From Plotosus lineatus (Eukaryota > Chordata > Actinopteri > Siluriformes > Plotosidae), in NCBI GenBank assembly GCA_024760905.1, contig CM045731.1, positions 47,526,501 through 47,590,500 on the forward strand: a stretch of 64,000 nt of DNA. Reading direction: 5' to 3'. Of this stretch, positions 33,088-43,288 are shown one piece after another; position 1 is the stretch's first letter, and each line of letters starts with the position of its first letter. The notes beneath the pieces are model-generated. The model made no database searches, was not told where the DNA came from, and worked only from the letters and a program-made list of their open reading frames with translations. The translations under genes were made by a program, and so were the position numbers.

Positions 33088-34648
33088 CAAGGGTGGGCAA
33101 ACGTTTTGGCTACTTCTATGGGCCACATTGACTTTTAAAATTTGACAAACAGGCCAGGTCAGGATGATATGATAAAAAAATGCATTTTTAACAGTACATA
33201 TCACACAAAAACAGAAAAAAAGCATTAAAGTATTAACATACCCTTTAATTGGAACAGTGTTGTTGATCACCCATTTTTGCCAGTGCATCAAAGCTTGGTG
33301 GTAATTCTGTTGTGGTTCTCAGAACAGATTTGAGATGTTCATTACTCAGTTGGGATCTGCGGGGTGCTTTGTTGGTGTTCATCAAACTAAAAGTCTGTTC
33401 ACACACACATGTTGAGCCAAGCAGCACCAGCATTCTTTGTGCTCTCTTCTGGATGTTTGGAAATTTGGCTGCACTTAATGAAGCATAAAACTCATCCATT
33501 TTAAGGGAGTTGAACTTCTTCTTCAACATCATGTCACATTGGAGATCAATCAGTTCCAACTGAAACTCTTGAAATTGCAAAACCGACGGCAGAATCCTTT
33601 ATGCAAGTCATCCAGTGATTTCCTGGATTTGTTCACATGATGCAGGGTCTCTTTTAATGTGGCCAGTGTGGGGGAAATGAGTGTCTGACATTTGCTTTGA
33701 AAATAAAACCAGCCTGGTTTTGAAGGCTCTGCCGTTTCCTTGCATTTTACTCACAAACTGTTTTTCCCTTGTAGCTTCACATTCAACTCATTTATGTGGG
33801 TTTTACTGTGGACAGACTTACCCACACGTGCTTTTTAGCTCAGGAACATTCTCAGTGTTCTCAAGGAGGTCCAAAAATGAAAGAATCTCCTGTTTGAGCT
33901 CCATACTCATTGACATACTTTCCCCAAACTGAACCAGCAGATATTAGAAGATAAAGCAATTCCCTGTGATCAGCATCAGATTCTTCAATAAAATGAATAA
34001 ACTGACGATGCTGAAGTCCCATCGCTCGAAAAAACTTAATGAGTTTCACAACCGGCTTCACTTCGTGGTCAAACTGCACCACTGATTTACTCAGTGCTTC
34101 CTGCTGAATTATGCACATATCCTCGTGCTTGAATGTTGGATGGAAGTTCCTCGGATGAAGGTGTTTTGATGAGCCCGCAAGCTTGCGACCAGCCTATCAG
34201 TGGTAGTCAGACGTTCTTGTGGTGACAGGTTATTGGCTTAATTAGCATGCTTGGTAGAAAAGTGGCGGCTGATGTTATATTCTTTTAAAACCACAATGGT
34301 TTCTTGGTAAATAAGATATACAGCCTTCAGGCGGACTTCAGTAAAAACAGTATTTAGGTGTCCATTCCTTATGAACCACCCGGCACTCACTGTCCACTTT
34401 TCTTTTCTCTGACATTGCTGCAGATGGGCTCTGTGCAGTAGAAGACTGATAACTGGAAGTGGCTCGAGCTCCGCAAAATCAACTGACTGCAGCACTGGTG
34501 TTGAAATGCTGTCATTACAAGTCAAAGTAAAATGAATGCAATTGATCAAGGATTCACATCAAACATGAATTCTGTACCAATCGGCGGGCCAGATTAAAAA
34601 GACCAATGGGCTGAATGTGGCCTGTGGGCCATAGTTTGCCCACCCCTG
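33088..34648 (-). mobile_element. hAT transposon, decayed autonomous copy
   Basis: Inverted ends caagggtgggcaaacg (left) and tagtttgcccacccctg (right; 14 of 16 matching in reverse). Flanks ctctactg (33080-33087) and ccctagtg (34649-34656) agree at 6 of 8 positions, which fits an old 8-bp duplication. It is 1561 bp long with transposase remains on the minus strand. Confidence 0.88.
33245..34549 (-). pseudogene. hAT transposase remains (Charlie/GTF2IRD2-like)
   Basis: The N-terminal piece (34238-34549) includes the FTEVRLKAVYLIYQETIVV and EYNISRHFSTKHAN stretches, the typical start of this transposase group. The middle piece (33861-34118; CIIQQEALSKSV, GLQHRQFIHFI) belongs to the catalytic region. 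The C-terminal piece (33245-33580; LKMDEFYASLSAAKFPNIQK, VCEQTFSLMNTNKAPRRSQL) is the hAT dimerisation region. The host gene GTF2IRD2 in mammals derives from a related transposase. Frames differ and stops intervene, so it is dead. Confidence 0.88.
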
Positions 34649-34889
34649 CCCTAGTGTGAGTATTTATGTGTGTTGTCCTTGCTATAGTATGATGAGCTGT
34701 TCAGGGTGTACCACACCTTCATCCAGAGTCAACTGAGGTGAATTCCAGCTTCTCTCTAAGCTGAATAATGGACAAAGTGGTTCAGAAAATGAAATGAATT
34801 GAAGTTTACAACATGTTCCTAAAAGGCTCTTCTCTCCAGGTGCTCATGGATGTTTAGGTGTTCAACCTCAGATCTGAGTTTCTCCACTA

Positions 34890-35212
34890 ATGCCTTTGCA
34901 CTCATTTGCCAAACCACAAGCCTATCTCAGTCAACACTGCATGAAGGCAGAGAAAGCACCCCGAGCAGGTTGGCAGACAATCATAGTGCTAATAAACACA
35001 ACCATTCGCACTCACACATAAGGTCAATTCGGAACAGTCACTTAGCCTAATATCTATGTCTTTGAACTGTAGAAGGAAACCAGGGTGCCCAGAGAAAATG
35101 CATCAAGGAATAGACTACATGCAAACTCCACAAAGAAACGATGAGCTGAGCCTCGGCCTTAAACCCAGGACCATCATGCTGTGAGGCAGACATACTAACT
35201 ACTATGCCACCA
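34890..35212 (-). mobile_element. SINE-B
   Basis: Reverse orientation, diverged but ordered: caagcctatctcagtcaaca tail part, cattcgcactcacacataag core, aatatctatgtctttgaact, and head gaggcagacatactaactac. Confidence 0.8.
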
Positions 35213-35228
35213 TCCACAATCCATCCGT

Positions 35229-35345
35229 CTATCCATTATCGATACCATCATGGCTGTGGGGAGCCAGATGTAATCCCAGCAGACTTTGGATGAGAGGCTT
35301 TGTACAACCTAAGGAGATCACCAATCCATCACACACCAACCCATG
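35229..35345 (-). mobile_element. SINE-B tail fragment
   Basis: ccattatcgataccatcatg, gctgtggggagccagatgta and ccaatccatcacacaccaac correspond to the reverse 3' third of SINE-B. Confidence 0.6.
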
Positions 35346-35494
35346 TGTTTTAATGAATTACTGATGGTGGATTACTGATGATTAATAACATTGGTTTATG
35401 TTAATTGTAGTAAATAGTATTAGTTTATTGAAGATGTAGTATCTGTTTTAATAAAACACGTTTTACACATACTTGACTTGCCCTGACTCATCTA

Positions 35495-35886
35495 TATACA
35501 CTGTATGGCCACATTTATTCCATCTCTCCTATTTTAATAAGCTTGACTCTTCTGGGAAGGATTTCCACTAGATTTTGGAGTGTGGCTTTGAGGATTTGTG
35601 TGCATTCAGCCACGAGAGAATTAACAAAGTCAAGCAGAAATGTTAGTGTGAAGAAGCCTGGAGTGCATCCCAAAGGTGTTCAGTTCTTCCTCTCCAATTT
35701 TGGCAAACCATGACCTTGCTTTGTGTACACAAGCCCTGCCATGCTGGAACAGGTTTACCCAGCGTAGATTTTGTAAAGGGAAATTATAATGATACAGTGG
35801 ATTCTGATTCAAATTCTAGGGGAAGGCCCATGTGTGGGTGTGATGGAAAGGCATGCACAACGTTCTGGCTGTATGGAAGTGGTGCA
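35495..35886. mobile_element. Short Tc1-like element
   Basis: Left end tatacactgtatggccacat and right end ttctggctgtatggaagtg resemble the ends of the fish Tc1 type that reads ctatatggcc...; the inside matches the middle and 3' part of its transposase region on the minus strand. Internally deleted. Confidence 0.75.
35630..35812 (-). pseudogene. Tc1-like transposase fragment
   Basis: A 60-residue minus-strand frame with LFQHGRACVHKARSWFAK. In intact relatives this is the strand leading into the catalytic Asp (FQHDNAP-type motif), but here the Asp is Gly and about half the motif is altered. Dead remnant. Confidence 0.7.
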
Positions 35887-35915
35887 TCAGGAAATATGGA
35901 TTAACTATTAATTAA

Positions 35916-36590
35916 CACAGTGGTGTAGTAGTCAGCATGTCAGCCTCACCGCAATAAGCTCATGTGAGGAGCTTGCATGTTCTTCCAACCCAGGGTTTCT
36001 TCCAGGTCCTCTCACAGGTCCAAAAACATGCACTCCAGGCTAATTCAGTGGTCCAAATTGCACCAAGGTGTGGTTTTGTATGTGAATAGTTGTGTTTGTG
36101 TGTTGCCCTGGTGAGCTGTTCAGTATGTACCATATCTTTTCTCACAGTTGGCAGAGCTAGGCTCCAGTCTGCCCATGAACTTATCTTCATTCATTCATTT
36201 TCTATAACCGCTTAATCCTAATTAGGGTTGCAGGGATGCTGGCGCCCATCCCAGCTGACTCTGGACGAGGGCATAGTACACCCTGGACAGCTTGCCAGGC
36301 CATAGCAGGGCGGAAACACACTGACGGCTATGCAGCTACTCTTGTTGAAAGTCAGCAATGGTTCTTTTCCATGCCTCACACCATAGACAGTGAGAGACAG
36401 GGCCAGCCTTTGATAACCCAGTTAGCTGCACTGGGGAGGACAGCGACAACCCAGGAAGAGTGGGGCTTGAACCCCCAACCTCAGGATCAATGATCCAGCA
36501 CCTTTTACCACCAGGCCACCACTGCCCCCTATGAACCTATGATTCATGTTTATGATTAAACAGTTGCGTGAGTGGGTGCATAAGGGTTTG
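35916..36590 (+). mobile_element. SINE-B split by a SINE-A
   Basis: Head to tail 35916-36186 (cagtggtgtagtagtcagca; ttggcagagctaggctccag) is interrupted by SINE-A at 36187-36528 and ends at about 36541-36575 (gattcatgtttatgattaaa). Confidence 0.8.
36187..36528 (-). mobile_element. SINE-A (A2 tail), full length with 10-bp target duplication
   Basis: Reverse copy from attcattcattttctataa to ccaccactgcccc. Direct repeats atgaacttat (36175-36184) and atgaacctat (36531-36540) flank it, inside a SINE-B tail. Confidence 0.93.
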
Positions 36591-36594
36591 TTCC

Positions 36595-36743
36595 AAATTG
36601 ACAAGGAATATAACCCTTCCTGTGGCTGCATTGGTTTCCTTCAGGAACTTTGGTCCAAATATGGAGACATTCCCATTAGCCTAATGGGCGCTTCCAAAAA
36701 AAAAAAAAAAATCGACCTTATGTGTGAGCGTGTGTGCAAATGG

Positions 36744-36780
<37 letters not shown>

Positions 36781-36925
36781 GTGTGGGTTGAGGGGGGGAG
36801 GGGGGGGTTGAAGGATCGGTGAGCTATTCAGGGTGTACTCCACCTTTGCTCATAGTCAGCTGAGATAGGCTCCAGCCTCCCTGTAATCCTAGTATGATTA
36901 AGGGGAATAATAAATGATTCAAAGA
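36595..36925 (+). mobile_element. SINE-B, head lost, with A-tract and (GT)n
   Basis: Core and tail present (tggtttccttcaggaacttt, ttcccattagcctaatgggc, ctccagcctccctgtaatcc). A 16-A run at about 36696 and a GT run at about 36743-36777 lie inside. Confidence 0.72.
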
Positions 36926-37179
36926 ATGCTTCAGTGGGAGACACCAATACATCATCTAAAGTATGTGGAAGAGGGTGAATAGCGCATTCCTCTAGGTGTT
37001 TTTCAATGTAAAGCAACATGGATAAAGCAGCTAACTTGAACTGATGTGTCCTGGCATCAGCTTTAATCTCTTTAGCCAGTAATTTGTGTGCGATAGGGAA
37101 AAAGTTGGCTAGTGAGAGGAAAAGTGGGTCAAATAAAAAAAGAAAAATAAGAATACATACAAAATAATAATGCTGGCTG

Positions 37180-37990
37180 ATATAAAGGCTAGCATGTCCT
37201 CTTCAAAGTAAGAATGTCCTGGGTTCAAGTGGCAGGATCGGCAGAGATGTTTGTGTATGGGGTTTACATGTTCTTCCCATGCTGGTGTGGGTTCCCTCCA
37301 TGTCCTCCGATATCCTCCTACAGTCTGTGGACATGAAGCTCATTGACTGTATCAAATATCGACTGCCTCTAGGGTGTGAGTGTGAATGGCTGTGTATGCA
37401 ATATTTTTTTTTTTGTGGATTTTCCCCATTTTCTCCCTAATTTAGTCATGTCCAATTCCCACCCATCAAGTATTTCCTTCCCTATCACACGACCACCACT
37501 GACCAGGGAGGGGCGAAAGCATGCACACGCCCCCTCCGTGACATGCAATGCTAGCCACCCGTCTCTTTTTGAACTGTGGTGCCGTGTGAATTTCTGGGCA
37601 GGCAAACACACTTGGCACTCGGAGGGAAAGCACCATCCACCCCTTCATGCTATAGACGCCCATGATTGGCTGGCTATCCCTGTCTGAGTGACAGGGAAGT
37701 GAGCGTATGCCATCCCTCCCTCCTGTGAGAGCTCAGCTGATTAACTCACATGGACTTCGAGCCATGGATGGCTGTGGCATTAAACCGGATGCGAACTTGC
37801 AAACTTGACTTGGTTCATAGTAACACACCTTGTCAATGCACCAATCGAGAGCCTCGCCCTGCAACATTCTGGCAAGCAGCTCATGGTGGACCACGCCTTA
37901 GCCCAGTGTTGGCTGAGATAGGCTCCATCCTTCCAGCAACCCTAGCGGAAGTTAGTTTTGTTTGGCAAATGAGTCAGTGCGAAGTCAGTA
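37180..37990 (+). mobile_element. SINE-B split by SINE-C
   Basis: 37180-37405 (gtcctgggttcaagtggcag; gggtgtgagtgtgaatggct) and 37860-37990 (tagcccagtgttggctgaga; ggctccatccttccagcaac) make one SINE-B. Confidence 0.85.
37406..37859 (-). mobile_element. SINE-C, full length with 9-bp target duplication
   Basis: Reverse orientation: poly-T, gtggattttccccattttct, ccctatcacacgaccaccac, gtgccgtgtgaatttctggg, cacccatgattggc-like block, and at the right a tRNA-like head (accaatcgagagcctcgccc). Direct repeats tgcaatatt (37397-37405) and tgcaacatt (37860-37868) flank it. Confidence 0.88.
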
Positions 37991-38085
37991 TAATGCACTT
38001 GTTAAAATGATGATGATGGTAAAGCATTAAAAGCTCCTTCTTTTCCTTCTGCTAACTATTGATTAATGTATTTTTTTTAACACAG

Positions 38086-38298
38086 CATTTACTACAGGGC
38101 TCAAACACGTCCTCGGATATCATGGGTGAATGCTTTGACTGGCACTTGGAAGGAATGCTATCACAGATTCTAGCAATTATGACTTTGCAGACTAAGCAAA
38201 GCCAACAAACTGCTGAAATTGGCCAAAAAGAGATTAGAGAATTAATTTTGCTGTTGGGGGACAGCCGAAAAAAAAAAAAAAAAAAGGAAAAAATGTAA
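38086..38298 (+). other. Weak exon-like open frame
   Basis: After the acceptor-like ttttttttaacacag at 38071-38085, the frame stays open to a stop at 38296-38298 and includes GECFDWHLEGMLSQILAIMT and QQTAEIGQKEIRELILLLG. It runs into an A-tract (RKKKKKK) and has no polyadenylation signal close by. Could be a terminal exon, an old retrocopy or chance. Confidence 0.2.
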
Positions 38299-38378
38299 GC
38301 ACAGTAAACATCTCACCAGAACATAACACCTCATAATATATTTACTGCCATCTTAACAAGCCCTAATAATCAACTTTA

Positions 38379-38379
<1 letters not shown>

Positions 38380-38450
<71 letters not shown>
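38380..38450. repeat. (TA)n microsatellite
   Basis: About 35 TA units directly left of the hairpin. Confidence 0.95.
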
Positions 38451-38452
<2 letters not shown>

Positions 38453-38456
<4 letters not shown>

Positions 38457-38556
38457 AAAATAAAAGGACAGGACAAAGACTTTCTATTGAAACTCCATTG
38501 GACTTTCTCCATGGAGTTTCAATAGAAAGTCTTTGTCCTGTCCTTTTATTTTTATT
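38453..38556. repeat. Perfect 46-bp inverted repeat (hairpin) with 12-base loop
   Basis: Arms 38453-38498 and 38511-38556 are exact reverse complements; the left arm contains ggacaggacaaagactttct and ends aaactccat. The loop is tggactttctcc. TA arrays lie to the left (38380-38450) and to the right (from 38616). The arm sequence was not seen elsewhere in the window. Confidence 0.97.
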
Positions 38557-38614
38557 GTTATTTGCTCTACCAAAAAGTATTGAGCAATCTCCTATGGAAG
38601 GATCTACTCAGAAA

Positions 38615-39181
<567 letters not shown>

Positions 39182-39444
39182 GCACACACACACACACACA
39201 CACAATCTTGTCCTCTTATCTTTGGAATGACATCCATTGACATAGCGCATGCCCTCTGTCCTTACTCTAACCTTAACCACCCCAACTGCCTAACCCCAAT
39301 CTTCATCCTAAACCTAATTTAAACCTAAATCGAACCTGAGCACTAAGTCTTAATCCTAATCAGCCCTTTAAAGAATTGAGTCCCAGCCAAAATGTCCTCT
39401 GTTGGTTGAAAAAAGTTTTCTGGTCCTCATTATGTAGCAATTAC

Positions 39445-39513
<69 letters not shown>
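39182..39513. repeat. CA microsatellites around a degenerate CTAACC tract
   Basis: CA arrays at 39182-39204 and 39449-39513. Between them, at about 39265-39365, lie many variants of cctaac/cttaac (actctaaccttaaccacccc). A tcctcattatgtagcaatta motif follows before the second array. This arrangement recurs in many vertebrate genomes next to CA repeats. Confidence 0.65.
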
Positions 39514-39515
<2 letters not shown>

Positions 39516-39937
39516 CCTTGAGCAGCTCTGAGAGACAATACTGCCAGTTCGACATCTTGTCTGGACAGAAATCTGCTTGACAGAAAAGAGTGGCACTGAT
39601 AGACATGTTGATTAGTTAAAAGCCCAGGATTTTTTTTCAGGGATTCGTGTCAGCGTAGAGAATAAAGCAAAGGAAGACATGATGGAATGAGGTGTATGAA
39701 GCCACACAGTGACATGCCATGATGAAAGATTAAGAACCAGATAGACCAGAAAAGGGGTGGATGGGTGTGTCTTTTCCCACCTCACTGCAGTAACTGCTGA
39801 CCCTGGGCAAAGAAGATTACAGCAGGTGCAACTGCTTGGCAGGCCATGTGGCATTATGGGTAATAATTCTTTGGATGACTGTCCTGTAGAGTCCTGACAG
39901 AGAGCTGCAGTAGTTTATCAGTAGTGCTGTAAATCAG
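39514..39937. other. No feature recognised
   Basis: Single-copy-looking DNA, no exon or element seen. Confidence 0.45.
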
Positions 39938-40340
39938 CCAGGAAGGACGGGGAGAGGAGAGGAGAGGAGAGAGGGGAAGAGAGTAGACAAAGGGAGTGGA
40001 GAGAAGAAAGGATGGGAAGTAAAGAGAGAAGATGAGAGAAGATGTGGGACGAGGAGAAGTAAGGGGTAAACGGTAAGGAAAGAGGAAGAGAGAAAATATG
40101 AAAACGAGGACAGGAGAGGAAGAGAGGAAGAGGAGAAGACAGGGGAGGACAAGAGAGATGAGGAGAGGTGAAAAGAGGAGAGAAGAGTGGAGAGCAAAAT
40201 AAAGGAGATCAGAGAAGAGGAGAGGAGATGAGAGGAGGGGAAAGGAAAAAAGAGAAGAAGAGGAGAGGACAATGAAGGAGCAATGAGGGGAAGAGAGGAG
40301 TGAAGAGAGGAGAATATAAGAAAGGAGAAGAGAGGGGCAG
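39938..40340. repeat. 400-bp polypurine tract
   Basis: The plus strand is almost only A and G for about 400 bp (gagaggagaggagaggagag start), with about 15-20 scattered pyrimidines. The long minus-strand open frame here is a Ser/Leu/Phe low-complexity artefact. Confidence 0.95.
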
Positions 40341-40449
40341 ATGGCAGCATTGTTTAATCTCTTTTCAACACTCTACTAATCTGCTCCACTCTGATAAATA
40401 CTTTCAGAAACAGTGTATTATGGCAGGGAAAAAAAAGCCTGACTGAGAC

Positions 40450-40492
<43 letters not shown>

Positions 40493-40541
40493 ACATATTG
40501 AGTTTACATACTGTATGTACATTTATATGCACACATGCGCG

Positions 40542-40585
<44 letters not shown>

Positions 40586-40639
40586 AGTATATATATAGAA
40601 AGATATACAGTGTTTCGTCACAGCTGTACTATATATAAA
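40341..40639. repeat. Spacer with (GT)n and (CA)n
   Basis: GT array at about 40450-40487 and CA array at about 40544-40584, facing each other about 55 bp apart, so they could pair. Confidence 0.85.
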
Positions 40640-41311
40640 TCAACACTTTTGTTTTGCTCTCATTTTTCATGAGCTGAACTCAAAGATCAAAAACGTTTCC
40701 CGTGTACACAAGAGGCCTATTTCTCTCAAATATTCTTCGCAAATCTGTCTAAATCTGTGTTAGTGAGCATTTCTCCTTTGCCGAGATAATCAATCCACCT
40801 CACAGGTGTGGCATATCAAGATGCTGATGAGACAGCATGAAAAGTGCACAGGTGTACCTTAGGCTGGTTCCAATAAAAGGCCGCTCAAAAACCTACAGTT
40901 TTATCACACAGCACAATGCTGCAGATGTCGCAGGTTTTGAAGGAGCATGCAGTTGGCATGCGAACTGCAGGAATGTCCACCAGAGGTCTTGCTGGTGAAT
41001 TGAATGTTTGTGTCTCTATTATAAGCCGTCTCCAAAGGCATTTCAGATGATTTGGCAGTACATCCAATTTGGCAGTACACTTCACTTTACGAAAGTCTCA
41101 CCATCGAAAAATTCAGGTTACGAAAAGCATTTTCCGAAAATTTTTCTCTCAGGATACGAAACAAGTACACGTTACGAAACGCATCAAACGCGCCATTCAA
41201 ACATTAAAACAATGCACGAGCTGCTCTCTCATCAATGATGTTCAAACATCCCGCCCCGCTGGCCTCCCATTGGCTAACAACTGAGCTGTCATTCATGTTG
41301 CCTTCACTCAA

Positions 41312-41442
41312 GCGCCATCTTGGACAGGTCCACCTGACGCCATCTTGGGCAGGGAAGCCATCTTGACCTGACGCCATCTTGGACGCCATCTTGGACAGGG
41401 AAGCCATCTTGACCTGACACCATCTTGGACGCCATCTTGGAC
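41312..41442. repeat. Eight YY1-like sites in 130 bp
   Basis: Eight copies of the ccatcttg word, six of them in the form gccatcttg with c or a before, spaced 12-25 bp. The reverse complement caagatgg(c) fits the YY1 core. The copies are arranged as an irregular tandem repeat (gacgccatcttggac, gaagccatcttgacct). Absent from the sister Tigger-like copy at 14769-15496. Confidence 0.85.
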
Positions 41443-41449
41443 ATCATTG

Positions 41450-41831
41450 CCTAGGAGGAATGACGCATCTACCTCTTATTGCCTGTTATAGAGCTGAATC
41501 CACCATGGTTCTGTGCAATAAAAACACCCATGCAATAATCCACTTTAATCAGTCACATCTACCTTCTGTGACTGTGAACCATATCCATCTATCTACGATG
41601 CCCTCAAAGATACTTGTATATTTGTACATAGCCAGTCTACAAAGTTTTATTCTATATTATTTTATATAATTTTTATATTTTATTTTATTTATCTTTTATT
41701 ATTATTATTATTATTCTGTTTTAATGTTTATGATTATCAATGATGCACCTTTCTAACCCTTTTTCCACCCCTACTGATTGTACTTCGAGAGCCTGTAACA
41801 GTGAATTTATCCATTGTGAGATCAATAAAGC

Positions 41832-41882
<51 letters not shown>

Positions 41883-41885
41883 CAG
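41450..41885. other. Possible retroelement 3' region ending in (ATCT)n
   Basis: AT-rich sequence ending gtgagatcaataaagctc followed by (tatc)n at about 41832-41883. A short 3' region ending in an AATAAA-type signal and a tetranucleotide run is usual for fish LINE or SINE 3' ends, but the family is not identified. Confidence 0.45.
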
Positions 41886-41914
41886 AAGACATGGTTAACA
41901 TCGTGCGTGCGCGT

Positions 41915-41967
<53 letters not shown>

Positions 41968-41987
41968 AAGACATGGTCAACACGCGT

Positions 41988-42040
<53 letters not shown>

Positions 42041-42070
42041 AAGACATGGTCAACACGCGTGCACACACAC
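41886..42070. repeat. Higher-order repeat of gaagacatggt + (CA)n
   Basis: Three units of gaagacatggtcaaca-cg, each followed by gcgtgcacac and a CA run of decreasing length (41917-41964, 41991-42036, then a short one). Confidence 0.88.
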
Positions 42071-42458
42071 GCGTGTGTGATTTCCGGTGTGAGCGAGGAG
42101 AAGAAACGGGCTCGAGTGATATCACAAAGGAATATGGCCAAACCCGTCTACCATCAGTACGATATTGAAGCAGAAGGAGGTCTTGAAAGGTATGCTTTTA
42201 TAATTTTTAAAGGGTTTGGGGGTAGTATTGGCAGCCTTGGAACGAATCACGCGTTTTACATGTAAAATGCGGTTCAATTTACGAAAAATGCAGGTTACGA
42301 AAAAAGCTCTGGAACGGATTAATTTCGTAAGGTGAGGTACCACTGTATTGCCAACCTCACAACTGCAGACCACATGTAACTACACCAGCCTAGGACCTCC
42401 ACATCCAGCATGTTCACCTTCAAGATCGTCTGAGATCAGCCATCCGGACAGCTAATGC

Positions 42459-42802
42459 TGATTCATTCATTCATTCATCTTCTGAAACATTTAATCCTAA
42501 TTAGGGTCATGGGGATGCTGGCACCCATCTCAGCCAACTCTGCACAAGGGCAGAGTACACCCTGGACAGCTCGCCAGCCATCGCAGTGCAGAAACATACT
42601 GAAGGCTATGCACGATGCGATGCATGCATACTCATTTATGTGCCGCTCACCACAGACACTGACAAACATGGCTGACTTTTGAAAACCCAGTGAGCTGCAC
42701 TGGGAGGACAGCAGTGACCTTGTGGATAAATAATCCCAACGGATAATTGGACTGACCTTGGGATAAGTAATCCAACAGCCCTCACCAGGCCACCACTTCC
42801 CT
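42459..42802 (-). mobile_element. SINE-A (A2 tail)
   Basis: Reverse copy: attcattcattcatcttctg tail, tcatggggatgctggcaccc, body, and a head ending in ccaccacttccc. Inserted in the Tc1-like element right before the LINE fragment. Confidence 0.9.
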
Positions 42803-43288
42803 TATTGGTGTATTTTAGAGTTCATTTTAAACGTATTCTGTTTTTGAATCCTTAAATGGCCCTGCTTCAGCCATATGCTCCTACCTGGGCTCTCAGTTCA
42901 GCTGATCTGTACCAAAATTAAAGCAGAAGCTCAGAGGGGCCAGAGCGTTGTACGTTGCTGCTCCTAAATTGTGGAACAATCTTCCCTTTCATGTTTGACA
43001 CGCCCCCTCATTGTACACATTTAAAACTCACAGTTGGCTTTTAGCCCACTATGAGACTTAGACTTTTATTTGTTTTAATTATTTTTTATTATTTGGTTTT
43101 TTTACGTATCAATTGTTTTACATTGTTTTGATGTATTTTTGTCTATTTAAAAATATTATTTGTTTTTACTTATTAATTGTTTTGATGTTTTGAATGTTTT
43201 ATGTTTTGGCTTACCTTTGCTTGTGATGTACAGCATTTTGTTTTAGCCATCGTTTGTGTAAGTGTGAGATAAATAAATTTGGAATGGT
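42803..43288 (+). mobile_element. LINE 3' end (L2/CR1-group-like)
   Basis: Translates in part to AAPKLWNNLPFHV followed by HAPSLYTFKTH, the conserved C-terminal end of L2/CR1-group reverse transcriptase proteins. An AT-rich 3' region follows, ending agataaataaatttggaatg. A stop interrupts the peptide after FHV. Confidence 0.7.

Larger units (their letters stand above)
29992..34800 (+). mobile_element. SINE-B split by an RTE-2 LINE and a hAT transposon
   Basis: Three pieces make one plus-strand SINE-B: 29992-30133 (gtcctgggttcaagtcccag; ggtttcctttcacagtccaa), 33060-33087 (ttggctgtaataaattacct) and 34649-34800 (ccctagtgtgagtatttatg; gctgttcagggtgtaccaca). The LINE sits at the gacatgcac site and the hAT at the cctaggtg site of the SINE core. 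The tRNA-like head is partly lost at the left. Confidence 0.85.
41068..42347 (+). mobile_element. Tigger/pogo-like element with secondary insertions
   Basis: Ends cagtacacttcactttacga and ggtgaggtaccactg resemble the ends of the element at 14769-15496. Matching interior: cccgccccgctggcctccca, then after about 41450-42075 of unrelated sequence, tgatatcacaaaggaatatg. The transposase start seen in the other copy is shortened. Confidence 0.82.

Noticed and set aside
39934..40350. 138-codon minus-strand Ser/Leu/Phe-rich frame
   Set aside because: Follows from the polypurine tract, which has no stops on the complementary strand in this frame; low complexity.
41886..42070. CRISPR-like alternation of a repeated motif with spacers
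   Set aside because: The spacers are CA runs and the setting is vertebrate; it is a higher-order microsatellite.
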